Assembly: GCF_000766865.1 (NCBI RefSeq)
Contig: NZ_JNFA01000025.1
Coordinates: 62,001 to 126,000 of the forward strand
Source of the DNA: Listeria booriae
GTDB taxonomy: Bacteria; Bacillota; Bacilli; Lactobacillales; Listeriaceae
DNA length: 64,000 nt
Reading direction: 5' to 3'
Below the pieces are notes generated by a model, which had not been told where the DNA came from, did not search any database, and worked only from the letters and a program-made list of their open reading frames with translations. The translations under genes and the position numbers were made by a program. This document shows positions 1 through 9,700 of this stretch, in pieces. Within the stretch, counting starts at the first letter, position 1. Each line of letters starts with the position of its first letter.

Positions 1-1813
1 CTACTAAGTCGTTCAAACGTTGATAATTCGTAACATAATCGAGTAAAGAAATCGAGATTGTTTCGCTTTGATACGTGTTAATAATCTGGTTGATATTTTG
101 GAAATCGAATACATTGCGGACAAAAACATGTAATTTCTTCGCAGTATAGGTTTGTTTATGGAATGTTTGCATGACTTGTTGTAGTGCTTCTTCTGATTCC
201 ACAACGCTGATAACCGTTACTTCTTTTTGCTTCACTGGTAAGGAAATGCCCATATTTTCTAGCATGAAATGTAAGCGATGTTTATACGTGTGCTTGTTGT
301 AAATTTCGCGGATACCTGCTAAAGATAACTGGCGGTAGCGCTGTTCATCATTTGCAATAGCCGTCATCTGTTGGCGTAAGTCATCTGGATTTTGAGCAAT
401 CATTACTAAGTTGCCAAAAATTCGTTCGATGCCCTCTGAATAGCTGCTCAAAATTGGTGTTCCTGAGGCCAGCCCTTCAAAGACGCGTCTAGAAAACATC
501 GTTGGTGAATGGATCACACTGTTGACATTTAGCATGAAACGGTATCCTTTATATGCTTTATCAATCTCGTTGTAAGCTAGGCTGCCCACGACATTATGCT
601 CAAACTCTGCTGGGAAACGAAATTCTGGTTCGGTACGCTCGTAGTTCCGGTCGTAAATCGTCAAACCGAATTCATTACTAATAGCAAGCATCTCGTCCAT
701 AATCTCGCGGCGCTCTGGATGGCGGTTCGCATAATACGATCCGGCGAAGCAAACACCGTCTTCTCGTGGTGTGTCCAATTGAATTGGATTATGATGTTTT
801 GGCTCCGCTGCAAAAGGAAGCGCATAGACATTTTTATGTTTCGCATGCTTTTGATAGTCTGGAATTTTGTTCGCATCGGTCGTGTAAATATGGTCAAAGC
901 GTTTCGCTGAATCAATGAATTTGTCAAAGTGAATCGGATCTTCTTTGTTCCAGAAAACCGTTGGAATGCCATTGTCTCGGCACCATTGCAAGAGTTCAAA
1001 TAGTTCCTCACGGCCAACGTTCGAGTAACGTCCAACTTTGTATTGCCAAGTACCGAAATTACCGTGCCAAGCTGATTCTACAAACAAGAAGTGCGGACGA
1101 TTCTCTGTCAAAACTTCTTTCCAATTCTCTGGTGTGAATGTAATCAGTTCGACTTCTTCGCGGTAGCTTGTCATCGTAAACTCGTCGAAAATACAAGCCA
1201 CTTTTAGCTCTTTAAAATCCCGCACATTCTGGAATGAATCTTGTGGTATGATTTGCGGCACTGGTTTCTTAGCAGTACTAAAGACACGTTTAATATTCAT
1301 TTTTCTGAGATAAGCTTTCCCTTTACCGGTCACTTTCATGGCGACACGAATGTACTTCGAATCTTTTCCCAAGGTTATCTGCGTCTCCTTATTCACATCG
1401 ACCATCGTTGTCGTTGTTTTGTCACGACCGCTGTATTCAACGATAGCGATTTTGATAGATACTCCTTCAGAAGGCTCTGCTTCGGCATAGACGCTTATTT
1501 GTTCTTCTGGAAAAACTTCCATATGATGTGCTGGCATCCGCTTAAAGGCAACATTCGTTTCTTTAAAGGAAGTGTAATTCCCGCGTTCTGTATTGTTAAT
1601 AAAAAGTAAGTCGCCATTTTCTTCACGCGCTTCTAGACCTTCTTCACGGATATACCACCAATTGGCAGCATTTTTTAAATCAGCGTCATCTAAAATAACA
1701 GGATGCAGTTCTGCCACTAACTGTTGCTGAACTGTATCAATCGAACGAAAAACTTGTTTTATTTGTTGTTTGATCGTAGTTTTTTTCTTATTAGCCAATA
1801 TTTCCCAGTCCAT
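1..1813 (-). CDS. CgeB-like glycosyltransferase, 3' end outside window
   Basis: The minus strand is open from an ATG at 1813 to the left edge, about 604 codons with no stop seen. The N-terminal third shows no family I recognise (a possible beta-rich accessory domain). The middle reads like the CgeB / DUF3880 plus Glyco_trans_1_2 family: it contains VFWNKEDP, VCFAGSYYANRHPERR and a C-terminal donor-site stretch with SRRVFEGLASGTPIL. The last visible 60 codons (VTVISVVES...) look like the start of a GT2 domain, so the whole protein may be a two-domain transferase. The start overlaps the upstream coiled-coil gene by 55 bases with no clear Shine-Dalgarno, suggesting coupled translation; a TTG at 1798 is an alternative. 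It is the last visible gene of a polysaccharide cluster. Acceptor and donor sugars are unknown. Confidence 0.75.
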   Translation of the reverse strand, partial: MDWEILANKKKTTIKQQIKQVFRSIDTVQQQLVAELHPVILDDADLKNAANWWYIREEGLEAREENGDLLFINNTERGNYTSFKETNVAFKRMPAHHMEVFPEEQISVYAEAEPSEGVSIKIAIVEYSGRDKTTTTMVDVNKETQITLGKDSKYIRVAMKVTGKGKAYLRKMNIKRVFSTAKKPVPQIIPQDSFQNVRDFKELKVACIFDEFTMTSYREEVELITFTPENWKEVLTENRPHFLFVESAWHGNFGTWQYKVGRYSNVGREELFELLQWCRDNGIPTVFWNKEDPIHFDKFIDSAKRFDHIYTTDANKIPDYQKHAKHKNVYALPFAAEPKHHNPIQLDTPREDGVCFAGSYYANRHPERREIMDEMLAISNEFGLTIYDRNYERTEPEFRFPAEFEHNVVGSLAYNEIDKAYKGYRFMLNVNSVIHSPTMFSRRVFEGLASGTPILSSYSEGIERIFGNLVMIAQNPDDLRQQMTAIANDEQRYRQLSLAGIREIYNKHTYKHRLHFMLENMGISLPVKQKEVTVISVVESEEALQQVMQTFHKQTYTAKKLHVFVRNVFDFQNINQIINTYQSETISISLLDYVTNYQRLNDLV

Positions 1814-2412
1814 TTCATAATTTTAGTTTTCATGATTTGATTGTAACGTCCTTTAAAGTGATCACGCTCAGCCCTAACGGAAACCAAAGCTTTTTCTTGT
1901 TGCTCAAGCATCTGTTGTTGTGCCTCATTTTCTTTTTGAATCGCTTCCAGCGGTTCTTTTTGACTGTCTAGTAAAGCTATGATCTGAAGCTTGTGTTCTG
2001 CGAGTTCTGTTTTTGCGGCTTGTACTTGTTGCATCAGGCTTTCTTCGCCTCTTAGTTGGGCTTGCATTTGTTGCTTTTCTTCTGCCAATGCCTGATGTTT
2101 TGCATCTAGATTCGCAAGTTCTTGATTTAGTCGTTCTAATGTTGTTTTTTGCGTTTTATTGTTCTGTTCTAGTTTTTTCATTTCTGCTCGAAGTGAAATT
2201 GCTTCGTGAATTTGTTCTTCTAGTTGTTCTTCTAGCTTCTCTTGGGCTGTTTTTAAGGCTTGGTTCTCTTCGTCTGCGCGCTGTATTTGTTCTGCTAGTT
2301 GTTGTTTTAGTTGTTCGTTTGTCTCGTTTAAGGTTGTGATTTCGAGTTCTCCCATTTTCTTCTGCTTTCTTGACTTTTTCGTTTGTTTCTTCTTTCGTTT
2401 CTGATCTTGCAT
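1759..2412 (-). CDS. Coiled-coil protein of polysaccharide cluster
   Basis: 217 aa, starting at MQDQKRKKK, which has a good AGAGGTG ribosome site; a longer frame to 2472 would overlap the upstream gene and is less likely. A basic N-terminus (KRKKKQTKKSRKQKK) is followed by roughly 150 residues rich in Glu, Gln, Leu and Lys with heptad-like spacing, a strong coiled-coil prediction by eye, and then a basic tail (WTGKYWLIRKKLRSNNK). No signal peptide or membrane segment is visible. It lies 2 bases after a GT4 gene and overlaps the next glycosyltransferase by 55 bases, so it is co-translated with transferases. It may be a scaffold or length-control partner of the glycosyltransferases; that is inference from position only. 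Confidence 0.7.
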   Translation of the reverse strand: MQDQKRKKKQTKKSRKQKKMGELEITTLNETNEQLKQQLAEQIQRADEENQALKTAQEKLEEQLEEQIHEAISLRAEMKKLEQNNKTQKTTLERLNQELANLDAKHQALAEEKQQMQAQLRGEESLMQQVQAAKTELAEHKLQIIALLDSQKEPLEAIQKENEAQQQMLEQQEKALVSVRAERDHFKGRYNQIMKTKIMKWTGKYWLIRKKLRSNNK

Positions 2413-2414
2413 CT

Positions 2415-3653
2415 CTACACCTCTGTTAGCCTTTGATAGATTTTCAAGAATTTGATTTTTTCGTTTGTCCAATTATATTTTTCTCTCGCTTGGAACGTGT
2501 TTTGGTGCATTTTCTCCCGTAGTTCTGGCTGGTCGATTAATTGATTGACACCAGCGGCAATCGATAGCGGATCATCGGATTTCACAAGCACCCCTACTTC
2601 ATCATTTGTCACCACTTTTTTAATCTCTGGAAAATTACAAGCGACAACTGGTATGCCAGCCATGATATACTCGAAAAGTTTATTCGATGCGGCTGAGTAA
2701 TGATTAAAGGACGTATTGTTCAGTAATTGAAAGCCAATATACGCATTCTTTGTGTAGGCAGGCAGTTGTTCTACAGGGACTTTTGGAATAAACTTCACGC
2801 GATGTGATACATTTTGACGTGCTGTTTCGGCGACTAGAAACGGTTTCCATTTGCCGTCTCCGATAAAGACCACTGTGCCTTTCTTGATGTGAGGAACGGC
2901 TTCGAGTAATTTATCAAGCCCCCGTCCTTCTTGAAGACCGCCCTGATAAAGTAAAATCAGTTCATCTTCTGGTAAATCTAATTGCTTGTGTAAGTTGATT
3001 GGTTCGATATGTGTTTGTAAAAAGGGATAGTTATAAATCACGTTCGGAGAGAATTTGTAGATGCGCTTGATAAATCTCGCTCGTGTATAATTCTCATGAA
3101 TGCAACTATCGATATACCGCATCAAAAACTTCTCCGCTATTGGGTAAACTTTCGAGTTATACCCTGAACGGCTGACATTCACTTCATGAGAATCAAATAT
3201 GACTTTCCGTTTTCGTACCCATTTCCCGCATACAACGGCTTGGAATAGTGTATTTAAATCGTTTGCGTGATAAATATCGGCATCTGCCTTTAATCCCCAA
3301 TAAATCATTTTGGTGATCAGTGCTATTTTGCGAATAACGTATTTTACCTTGGTTTTGTAGAGCACAAGATATGTGCCGATGAAGCAGATTACTAAAAGAG
3401 GAGTATAAAAAATGGCAGCAAGGAGGAGTAAGCAAATAATAATTTTGTGCCATCGGTGTGGAAAGGTGGGGAGTTTAAAGCCAAGGCGCCTAATTTTAAA
3501 TGGATCGGGCCGTTCTTCTACTGTTGTTTTTTCTTGTCCTAACGCCAACAATTGAAGTTCATATCCCGCCTCGGCTAGTGCCGTACATTCTCGCAATACA
3601 CGTGCATCATTCGTAAAATGATTCCAGACAAACATGGTGACTTTTTTTGACAT
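2415..3653 (-). CDS. GT4-family glycosyltransferase
   Basis: 412 aa. The N-terminus (MFVWNHFTNDARVLREC) is the acceptor-side Rossmann start typical of GT-B, GT4 enzymes. Around residues 80-100 a hydrophobic stretch (IIICLLLLAAIFYTPLLVI) could insert in the membrane. The C-terminal donor domain shows LYQGGLQEGRGLDKLLEAV and the EX7E-like region NKLFEYIMAGIPVVACNFPE. The start at 3653 has GAGGT upstream. It follows another GT4 gene by 11 bases and precedes the coiled-coil gene by 2, so all are one operon. It likely adds a sugar from a nucleotide donor to a lipid-linked surface glycan; specificity cannot be read from the sequence. Confidence 0.85.
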   Translation of the reverse strand: MSKKVTMFVWNHFTNDARVLRECTALAEAGYELQLLALGQEKTTVEERPDPFKIRRLGFKLPTFPHRWHKIIICLLLLAAIFYTPLLVICFIGTYLVLYKTKVKYVIRKIALITKMIYWGLKADADIYHANDLNTLFQAVVCGKWVRKRKVIFDSHEVNVSRSGYNSKVYPIAEKFLMRYIDSCIHENYTRARFIKRIYKFSPNVIYNYPFLQTHIEPINLHKQLDLPEDELILLYQGGLQEGRGLDKLLEAVPHIKKGTVVFIGDGKWKPFLVAETARQNVSHRVKFIPKVPVEQLPAYTKNAYIGFQLLNNTSFNHYSAASNKLFEYIMAGIPVVACNFPEIKKVVTNDEVGVLVKSDDPLSIAAGVNQLIDQPELREKMHQNTFQAREKYNWTNEKIKFLKIYQRLTEV

Positions 3654-3664
3654 AAGTGATTACC

Positions 3665-4876
3665 TCATTCAAATCCAGCAATAATTTTTTCAATACGTTT
3701 GAAATTTTCCTGCCAGTTATAGTTTGCTTTGGCGTAGTTTTGGCCGTTTTGGCGTAGTTGGGCGCGTAGCTCGTGGTTTTCGATTAAATGGGTTAGTCCG
3801 TTGTACATCGCCTTTTCTTCGTCATGACCGTAAATAAATCCGGTATTTGACTGATTGATAATTTCTTTACTATAGCCCGAAACCATGCCGATAATCGGTA
3901 GGCCGATGCCCATGTAGTCCACGATTTTTCCAGGGATGACTGTTTCAAAAACGGGATGTGGTACTAGGCTGACAAACGCGACGTCTGCTTGGGCTAATTT
4001 TGTGAGGACATTGCCTCTTGTGTCTGGCGGACTCACATGGATGTTTGCTAATGCTTTTTCTTTTACGGAGTCGATTAGTTTTTGGTAATTCGTTCCGTAG
4101 CCAATCATTTTAAAACAAACATTGGGGTCATCGTGGAAGTGTGCTGCCATTCGGATGAAACTGGCCAATTCTTGTGCTAGCCCAATGTTTCCTGTGTAAA
4201 TAACTGTGATTGGTTCATTAATAATTGGTCGTTTCTTACTTCCAAGTGCCAATTCTTCATTCGTCAATGCATTCGGTACAAAGGTTATTTTATCTGGGTC
4301 AATGCCTTGGTCTGTGATATACGTTTTGAATCGTTCGCTGTTCACGATAATTTGGTCTGCTTTTTTGTATATGCGCTTTTCTAATCGATACGCCATGTAG
4401 AGGAAAAATCGTGAATTGAACTTTCCCACCCCTTTTAATGACTCTGGCCATAAATCGCGAATATCAACAATCAGTTTTGTTTTTAGTTTCCGTTTCGCTA
4501 TTAAACCGGCAAGTGCTATCGAAATGGGTGGACTCGATACGTAGACGACATCGAAAGATTCTTTTGTTCGAACTATTTTCAAAATGAAACGGCATACCGT
4601 CTCCAAGTAGAGGAGAAACCGAAATAACATATTGGCTTCGTATTGGCTCGTTCTCGTTTTTACACGGACAATTTTCTCGCTTTCGAGGTCTGCATCCCAA
4701 AACTTTTCCTGCTCGTAAATGTCACGATTCGGATATTGCGGTTCGGTTGTGTACAACGTTGTGTCGTACTCTTTGCTGAACAACCGAAACAACTGCTTCA
4801 TGCGATTCGCGGCACTTCCGATTTCAGGATAGAAATTTTGAGATATTAAAAGTATCTTTTTCAATTCATCATCCAC
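3665..4876 (-). CDS. GT4-family glycosyltransferase (WbuB-like)
   Basis: 403 aa with the WbuB/WcaI-like GT4 layout: N-terminal ILLISQNFYPEIGSAANR, a central DVVYVSSPPISIALAG and KLIVDIRDLWPESLKG, and a donor domain with VIYTGNIGLAQ and VDYMGIGLPIIG. The aromatic-rich region around RFFLYMAYRLEKRIYKKADQIIVNSE is typical of membrane-associated members. The start is uncertain: ATG 4876 has poor ribosome-site spacing and a TTG at 4864 (KKILLISQN) is also possible. It lies 42 bases downstream of the dehydrogenase gene. Related enzymes transfer amino sugars during capsule or O-unit synthesis; that is family knowledge, not shown here. Confidence 0.85.
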   Translation of the reverse strand: MDDELKKILLISQNFYPEIGSAANRMKQLFRLFSKEYDTTLYTTEPQYPNRDIYEQEKFWDADLESEKIVRVKTRTSQYEANMLFRFLLYLETVCRFILKIVRTKESFDVVYVSSPPISIALAGLIAKRKLKTKLIVDIRDLWPESLKGVGKFNSRFFLYMAYRLEKRIYKKADQIIVNSERFKTYITDQGIDPDKITFVPNALTNEELALGSKKRPIINEPITVIYTGNIGLAQELASFIRMAAHFHDDPNVCFKMIGYGTNYQKLIDSVKEKALANIHVSPPDTRGNVLTKLAQADVAFVSLVPHPVFETVIPGKIVDYMGIGLPIIGMVSGYSKEIINQSNTGFIYGHDEEKAMYNGLTHLIENHELRAQLRQNGQNYAKANYNWQENFKRIEKIIAGFE

Positions 4877-4918
4877 ATTTCTATTTTTGATCGCAGTTCT
4901 AGTAGCAAAATCGGTTGG

Positions 4919-6202
4919 TTAGGCGATGATGCTGACGGCTTGACGTTCTTTAATTTTCGAAAGTGTGCCAAGGTCGTAGTAGTTCTCCATGTCTTTACAT
5001 TCCGTTGCCACATTTTTTGTATCTAAAATTGCTTTTGTACGCATGTTATTGAAATCTGCACTTGTTAAAGCTCGGAATTCAGAGTGATCTACAAGTACTA
5101 ATACAAGGTCAGCGTCTGCTGTTGCTGTTGCCATGTCTTGTTCGATAAATGGTGCATTCACGTGCGGGTCATAGGCTACTACGTCGAATTGTGACATCGC
5201 GTCTAGTTCGTGATAGATTTCTAGGGCTGGGCTTTCGCGGATATCATCAATGTCGCCTTTGTATGTTAAGCCGAATACAGCGATTTTTCTGCCTTGGATT
5301 TTGTCCATTAAAGCCACGGTGTTTTCTACGATGAAGTTTGGCATGGTGGAGTTAATATGACGTGCGCGTTGAATCAGATGTGATTGTGCTGGTGCCTTTG
5401 CTGCGATGAAATAAGGATCTACGGCTAAACAATGTCCGCCAACGCCTGGTCCTGGTTGGTGTAAGTTAACACGTGGGTGTTTGTTGGCCATGCTGATAAC
5501 GTCTAGTGCGTTGATGCCTAGTTCAGCAGAGATGTGTACTAGTTCGTTTGCTAGCGCAATGTTTACGTCACGGTATGTGTTTTCCATTAGTTTAGACATT
5601 TCTGCTGTAGATGCTGCAGATTCGATTAATTCGCCTTGTACAAAAACGCTATAGATTTTTTTGCCGGCTTGGGTGCAGGCTGGTGTTACGCCGCCGATGA
5701 TGCGGTTATTATAGATCAATTCGTGGATGATTTGACCTGGTAGTACGCGCTCTGGACAGTGAACAAGGAATACATCCTTCCCTACGATAAGACCCGTACT
5801 TTCAACGAGAGGTAAAATGTGATCTTCAGTAGATCTTGGGGCGATTGTAGACTCAATGATGATGGTATTGCCTTTTTCTAAAACTGGTAAGATGTTGCTA
5901 ACGGCTGATTGTACGTAACCTAAGTCACATGATTTTAGCGCGTCGTCATTGTTTGGTGTTGGTACAGAGACGATGAACGCATCCGCTGGTTCTACTACTA
6001 AACCAGCTCGGAATGTTTTGTTCGTAAGTGCTCTATCTAACTCGGCTTGAAGTCCTGGTTCTTCAATGTGAATTTTTCCAGTATTTAATTCTTTGATGAC
6101 GTTCTCGTTAACATCAATTCCTAATACATCTTGCTTATGATTGGCAAACATAATGGCCGTTGGAAGTCCGATATATCCTAATCCCATAACAACTATTTTC
6201 AA
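4919..6202 (-). CDS. wecC: UDP-N-acetyl-D-mannosamine dehydrogenase (WecC type)
   Basis: 427 aa. The N-terminal NAD-binding motif is GLGYIGLPTAIMFA; the middle has the thioester-cysteine region PGVGGHCLAVDPYF, and the C-terminal UDP-binding domain has FGLTYKGDIDDIRESPAL. The sequence VSVPTPNNDD and PERVLPG favour the WecC (UDP-ManNAc to UDP-ManNAcA) branch over UDP-glucose dehydrogenases, though UDP-GlcNAc dehydrogenases (WbpA/WbpO type) are close relatives. The start has GAAAGGAT upstream. As first gene of the visible operon it supplies a uronic-acid donor to the downstream glycosyltransferases, implying an acidic surface polysaccharide. The symbol is by family resemblance. Confidence 0.85.
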   Translation of the reverse strand: MKIVVMGLGYIGLPTAIMFANHKQDVLGIDVNENVIKELNTGKIHIEEPGLQAELDRALTNKTFRAGLVVEPADAFIVSVPTPNNDDALKSCDLGYVQSAVSNILPVLEKGNTIIIESTIAPRSTEDHILPLVESTGLIVGKDVFLVHCPERVLPGQIIHELIYNNRIIGGVTPACTQAGKKIYSVFVQGELIESAASTAEMSKLMENTYRDVNIALANELVHISAELGINALDVISMANKHPRVNLHQPGPGVGGHCLAVDPYFIAAKAPAQSHLIQRARHINSTMPNFIVENTVALMDKIQGRKIAVFGLTYKGDIDDIRESPALEIYHELDAMSQFDVVAYDPHVNAPFIEQDMATATADADLVLVLVDHSEFRALTSADFNNMRTKAILDTKNVATECKDMENYYDLGTLSKIKERQAVSIIA

Positions 6203-6238
6203 TTTATGACAATCCTTTCTGATTTCGAATTTAATGGC

Positions 6239-6703
6239 TTATTTGGCTTCTGGAATAGTGATGGACCAGCTTGCTTTTTCTTTATCCATCGGTGCGTAAA
6301 CAAGTGTGCCTTTTTTCACTGTGTTTGGTAGTTCGAAATATGCTTTTCCTGCTAGTTTTTCGTTTGGTTTGAATTCATCACCGAAGTTGTTTCCTTGTGG
6401 GTAAACGTCGAATGTTTTACCGTCTGCTTTTATTTTGAAGTCGCCTGCGCCAACGCCAACTGGTGCGTTATCGTTGTTTAGGAATGACATGGCAATGCTG
6501 ACCATATTTTTGTCTTTTTTCGTGCTTTCTGTTGTTTTGATTTCGCCAATCTTCATGTCAATGTTGTCGACTGTTTTTGTTTTGAATTCTTGTTTTGCTG
6601 TTTCTGTTGTTTTTTCCTTGTCGTCTTTTGTTGCCGCGTTGCCACATGCTCCTGCAAAGACTAATGTTAATACTGCTGCTGTTGCTAATACTATTTTTTT
6701 CAT
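6239..6703 (-). CDS. DUF4352-type lipoprotein
   Basis: 154 aa. The start MKKIVLATAAV is chosen because ATGAGGTG lies about 8 bases upstream; an in-frame ATG at 6724 precedes that site. A lipoprotein signal ends at LTLVFAGAC, with the Cys near residue 20, followed by a Lys/Thr/Glu-rich linker and a beta-sandwich region (MVSIAMSFLNNDNAPVGVG, ELPNTVKKGTLVYAP) like DUF4352/DUF5068 Ig-fold domains. It should be membrane-anchored outside the cell. It sits between the surface-protein gene and the dehydrogenase, all on the minus strand, with 36 bases to the latter; it could be co-transcribed with the polysaccharide genes. Role unknown. Confidence 0.75.
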   Translation of the reverse strand: MKKIVLATAAVLTLVFAGACGNAATKDDKEKTTETAKQEFKTKTVDNIDMKIGEIKTTESTKKDKNMVSIAMSFLNNDNAPVGVGAGDFKIKADGKTFDVYPQGNNFGDEFKPNEKLAGKAYFELPNTVKKGTLVYAPMDKEKASWSITIPEAK

Positions 6704-6729
6704 TCGTTTGTACACCTCATTCATTTAAT

Positions 6730-6763
6730 AACTAAAGGGGAATAGTGCTATTCCCCTTTAGTT
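6730..6763. terminator. Perfect 16-bp hairpin between surface protein and lipoprotein
   Basis: AACTAAAGGGGAATAG is followed after two bases by its exact reverse complement. It lies 27 bases past the stop of the 1700-aa protein and ends the minus-strand transcript, though the T-run is weak (TTATTAAAT). Confidence 0.7.
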
Positions 6764-6790
6764 GTGTTATACCATTGTGTCTGATTCGTG

Positions 6791-9700
6791 TTAGTCAGCG
6801 ATTGTTACGTTTGATGTTGAGATTTCGTTACCTTTGTTGTCGTAACCAATTACTTGTACATCGTCTGTTGATTTTAAGTTCAATGCTTTGATGTAGTATC
6901 TGTATGATCCGTCTGCTTGAACGATTGCAACACTTGTTTGAACAGTTCCGTTCACTTTAAGTGCTACTTTGTATACGTCACCTGTTGCTGTACCGTTTAG
7001 GTAGCTATCGCCAACTTTTACGTCAGCTGCTGCTACAGTACCTGTTGCTGCATTGATTGTAACTGGTTTGCTGTCTAAAAGTTTACCTGCTGCATCATAT
7101 ACTTTTACGTTTACTACGTCGCTAGCATTTGTGATAAGAGCTCCTGCATAGTAACGGATAACGCCATTTGTTGCTGGGATTGCATTTTGTAAGCTACCAT
7201 TTACTTCTAGTGCTACTTTTGCTACGTCGCCAGTGTATGTTCCTTCAACGTATGTGTTTGTTCCGATTTTGTATGCTGTTGGTGTTACTGTTCCTGCTGT
7301 TACTACTGGTGCTTGTTTGTTGATTTTTACAGTTGCTGTGCTAAGCTCTGCGCCTGTTGCATCATAAGCGATAACTTCTACTGAGTTTGTTGCTGAAGTG
7401 ATTAGTGATTTTGCGTAGTATTGGAATGCTCCTGCTGTTGCTGGGATACCTGATTTAAGAACGCCATCTACTTTAAGAGCGATTCTAGTCACGTCACCTG
7501 TAAGTGTTCCTGTTACATAGCTATCTGTTCCAACTGTGAAGTCGTTTGCTACTACAGTACCGTCAGTTGTGCTGATTGCTACTGATTTGATGTTTACAAC
7601 AATGCCAGCTGAATTGTAAGCAACCACTTTAACATCGTCCGTTGCGCTTAGAATTTTAGATTTTGCGTAGTATTGGTATGTGCTACCTGATACGTCAATT
7701 TTTTGTCCTGGAGCGCCGTTCACTTGTAGTTCTACTTTTGCTACATCGCCAGTTAGTGTTCCTGTTACATAGCTGTCTTTACCAAGTTTGAAGCTGTTTG
7801 CTGTGATTGTTCCTGCTTGGCCGTTATCAGTAGTTACTGTTACTGGTTTTGTATCTAAAACTTTACCTGTTGCATCGTATGCTGTTACTACTACTATGTC
7901 TGTTACGTTTTTGATGTTAGCTTTTGCGTAGTATTGGAATGGTGATGTTGGTGTGTTGATTGTTTGGTAAACTGTTCCGTTAACTGTTAGGCTAACTTTT
8001 GCTACGTCACCTGTGAATGTTCCTTTTACATAAGCATCTGTTCCAAGTGTAAATTTATCAGGTGTGATTGTTCCTGCTGTAACTGTTGCTGCTTTTACGT
8101 TTACTTTTGTTCTTTGTAGTTCTTTACCTGATGCGTCATAACCAATGATGTAAACTTGATCTGTTGGTTGTTTGATGTTGTTTTTAGCGTAGTATTGGTA
8201 GCTTGAACCAGATACGTCGATTGCTGTTAATTTAGTTCCGTTAACTTCTAGTTGTGCTTTTACTACGTCGCCTGTTAGAGCGCCTTTAACATAGTTGTCT
8301 GTACCGATTGTGAAGTCATTTGCTGTGATTGTTCCTGCTGTTGCTTTAATAACGTTTACTTTTGTTCTTTGTAGTTCTTTACCTGCTGCATCGTAAGCTA
8401 CGATGTAAACGTCATCTGTTGCTTTCGTGATGTTGTTTTTAGCGTAGTATTGGTATGTGCTACCAGATACAGTAATCATTGTTAGTTTCGTTCCGTTAAC
8501 TTCTAATTGTGCTTTTGCTACGTCGCCAGTTAGGTTACCTTTAACATAGTTGTCTGCGCCAATTGTGAAGTCAGCTGCTGTGATTGTTCCTGTTGTTGCT
8601 TTTGCATTTACTTTTACTTCTGTTTTTTGTAGTACTTTACCGTTTGCATCAAGTGCTACGATGAATACTTTGTCTGCTGGGTCTAAGATAGCTGTTTTAG
8701 CATAGTATTGGTAGCTTGAACCAGATACGTTGATTGTAGTTAACTGTGTTCCATTAACTTCCAAGTATGCTTTAGCAACGTCGCCTGTTAGCGCACCTTT
8801 AACATAGTTATCTGTACCGATTGTGAAGTCGTTTGCTGTGATTGTTCCTGCTGTTGCTGCGATAACTTTGATTGTTACTGATAATTCTGTTGTGTTACCG
8901 TCTGAGTCTGTTACTGCATAACGAACTGTGTAGCTACCTACTTTGTTCATGTCTACATTGTTGCTTAAAACTTTAATATCTGCTGTTAAGTCGCCATCTT
9001 CTTTATCTTTTGCTGTTACATCTGCTAATGGGTCAAATGAATCTCCCACGCGGAATGTTTGATCGTCAGCTGTGATGACTGGTTTTTGGTTTGATTCAAC
9101 GATAACAACTGCTGGGTTACCTTCAAGGCCGTTGTCACCTTTTTGTGTTACTGAAAGAACTGCGTCTTCTTTTTGTTCTGGAATTGCGATAGAGAAGTCG
9201 CCTTTATCGTCTGTTGTACCAGTTACTTTTGAACCGTCTGGAAGTGTGATTGTGATTTCTTTGTTTGGTTCACCTTTACCAGTAACAACTTTGTCACCTT
9301 CTTTTACTTTGTCAACATCTGGAGTTCCTGGTACAGATAGATCTTGTTGTACTTTTGTTGTTACGTTTGCACTGTCGTTTACACCATTTGTTTGGTAGGT
9401 AACGACTGATTGATCTTTAGCAAGGTTAACGCCTGCTGGTACGTTTACTGTCCATTTACCGTCTGGGCCAACTGTTGCTTTTGCTGTTGTTCCGTTAGGG
9501 AATGTAACAACAACGTCGTTTCCTGGAGTACCAGTACCTGTTACTGTTTTCGCACCAACATAGATTGGGCTAACTACTGGACGAGCGATAGCACTAGAAC
9601 CTTCTGTTGAAAGACGTGTGTAATCGAATAGGTTGAAGCCGTTAATTCCTGTTACTGGACCACCGTAGTAGTTAGTTGTAACTGTGCCGTTTTTGCTTGC

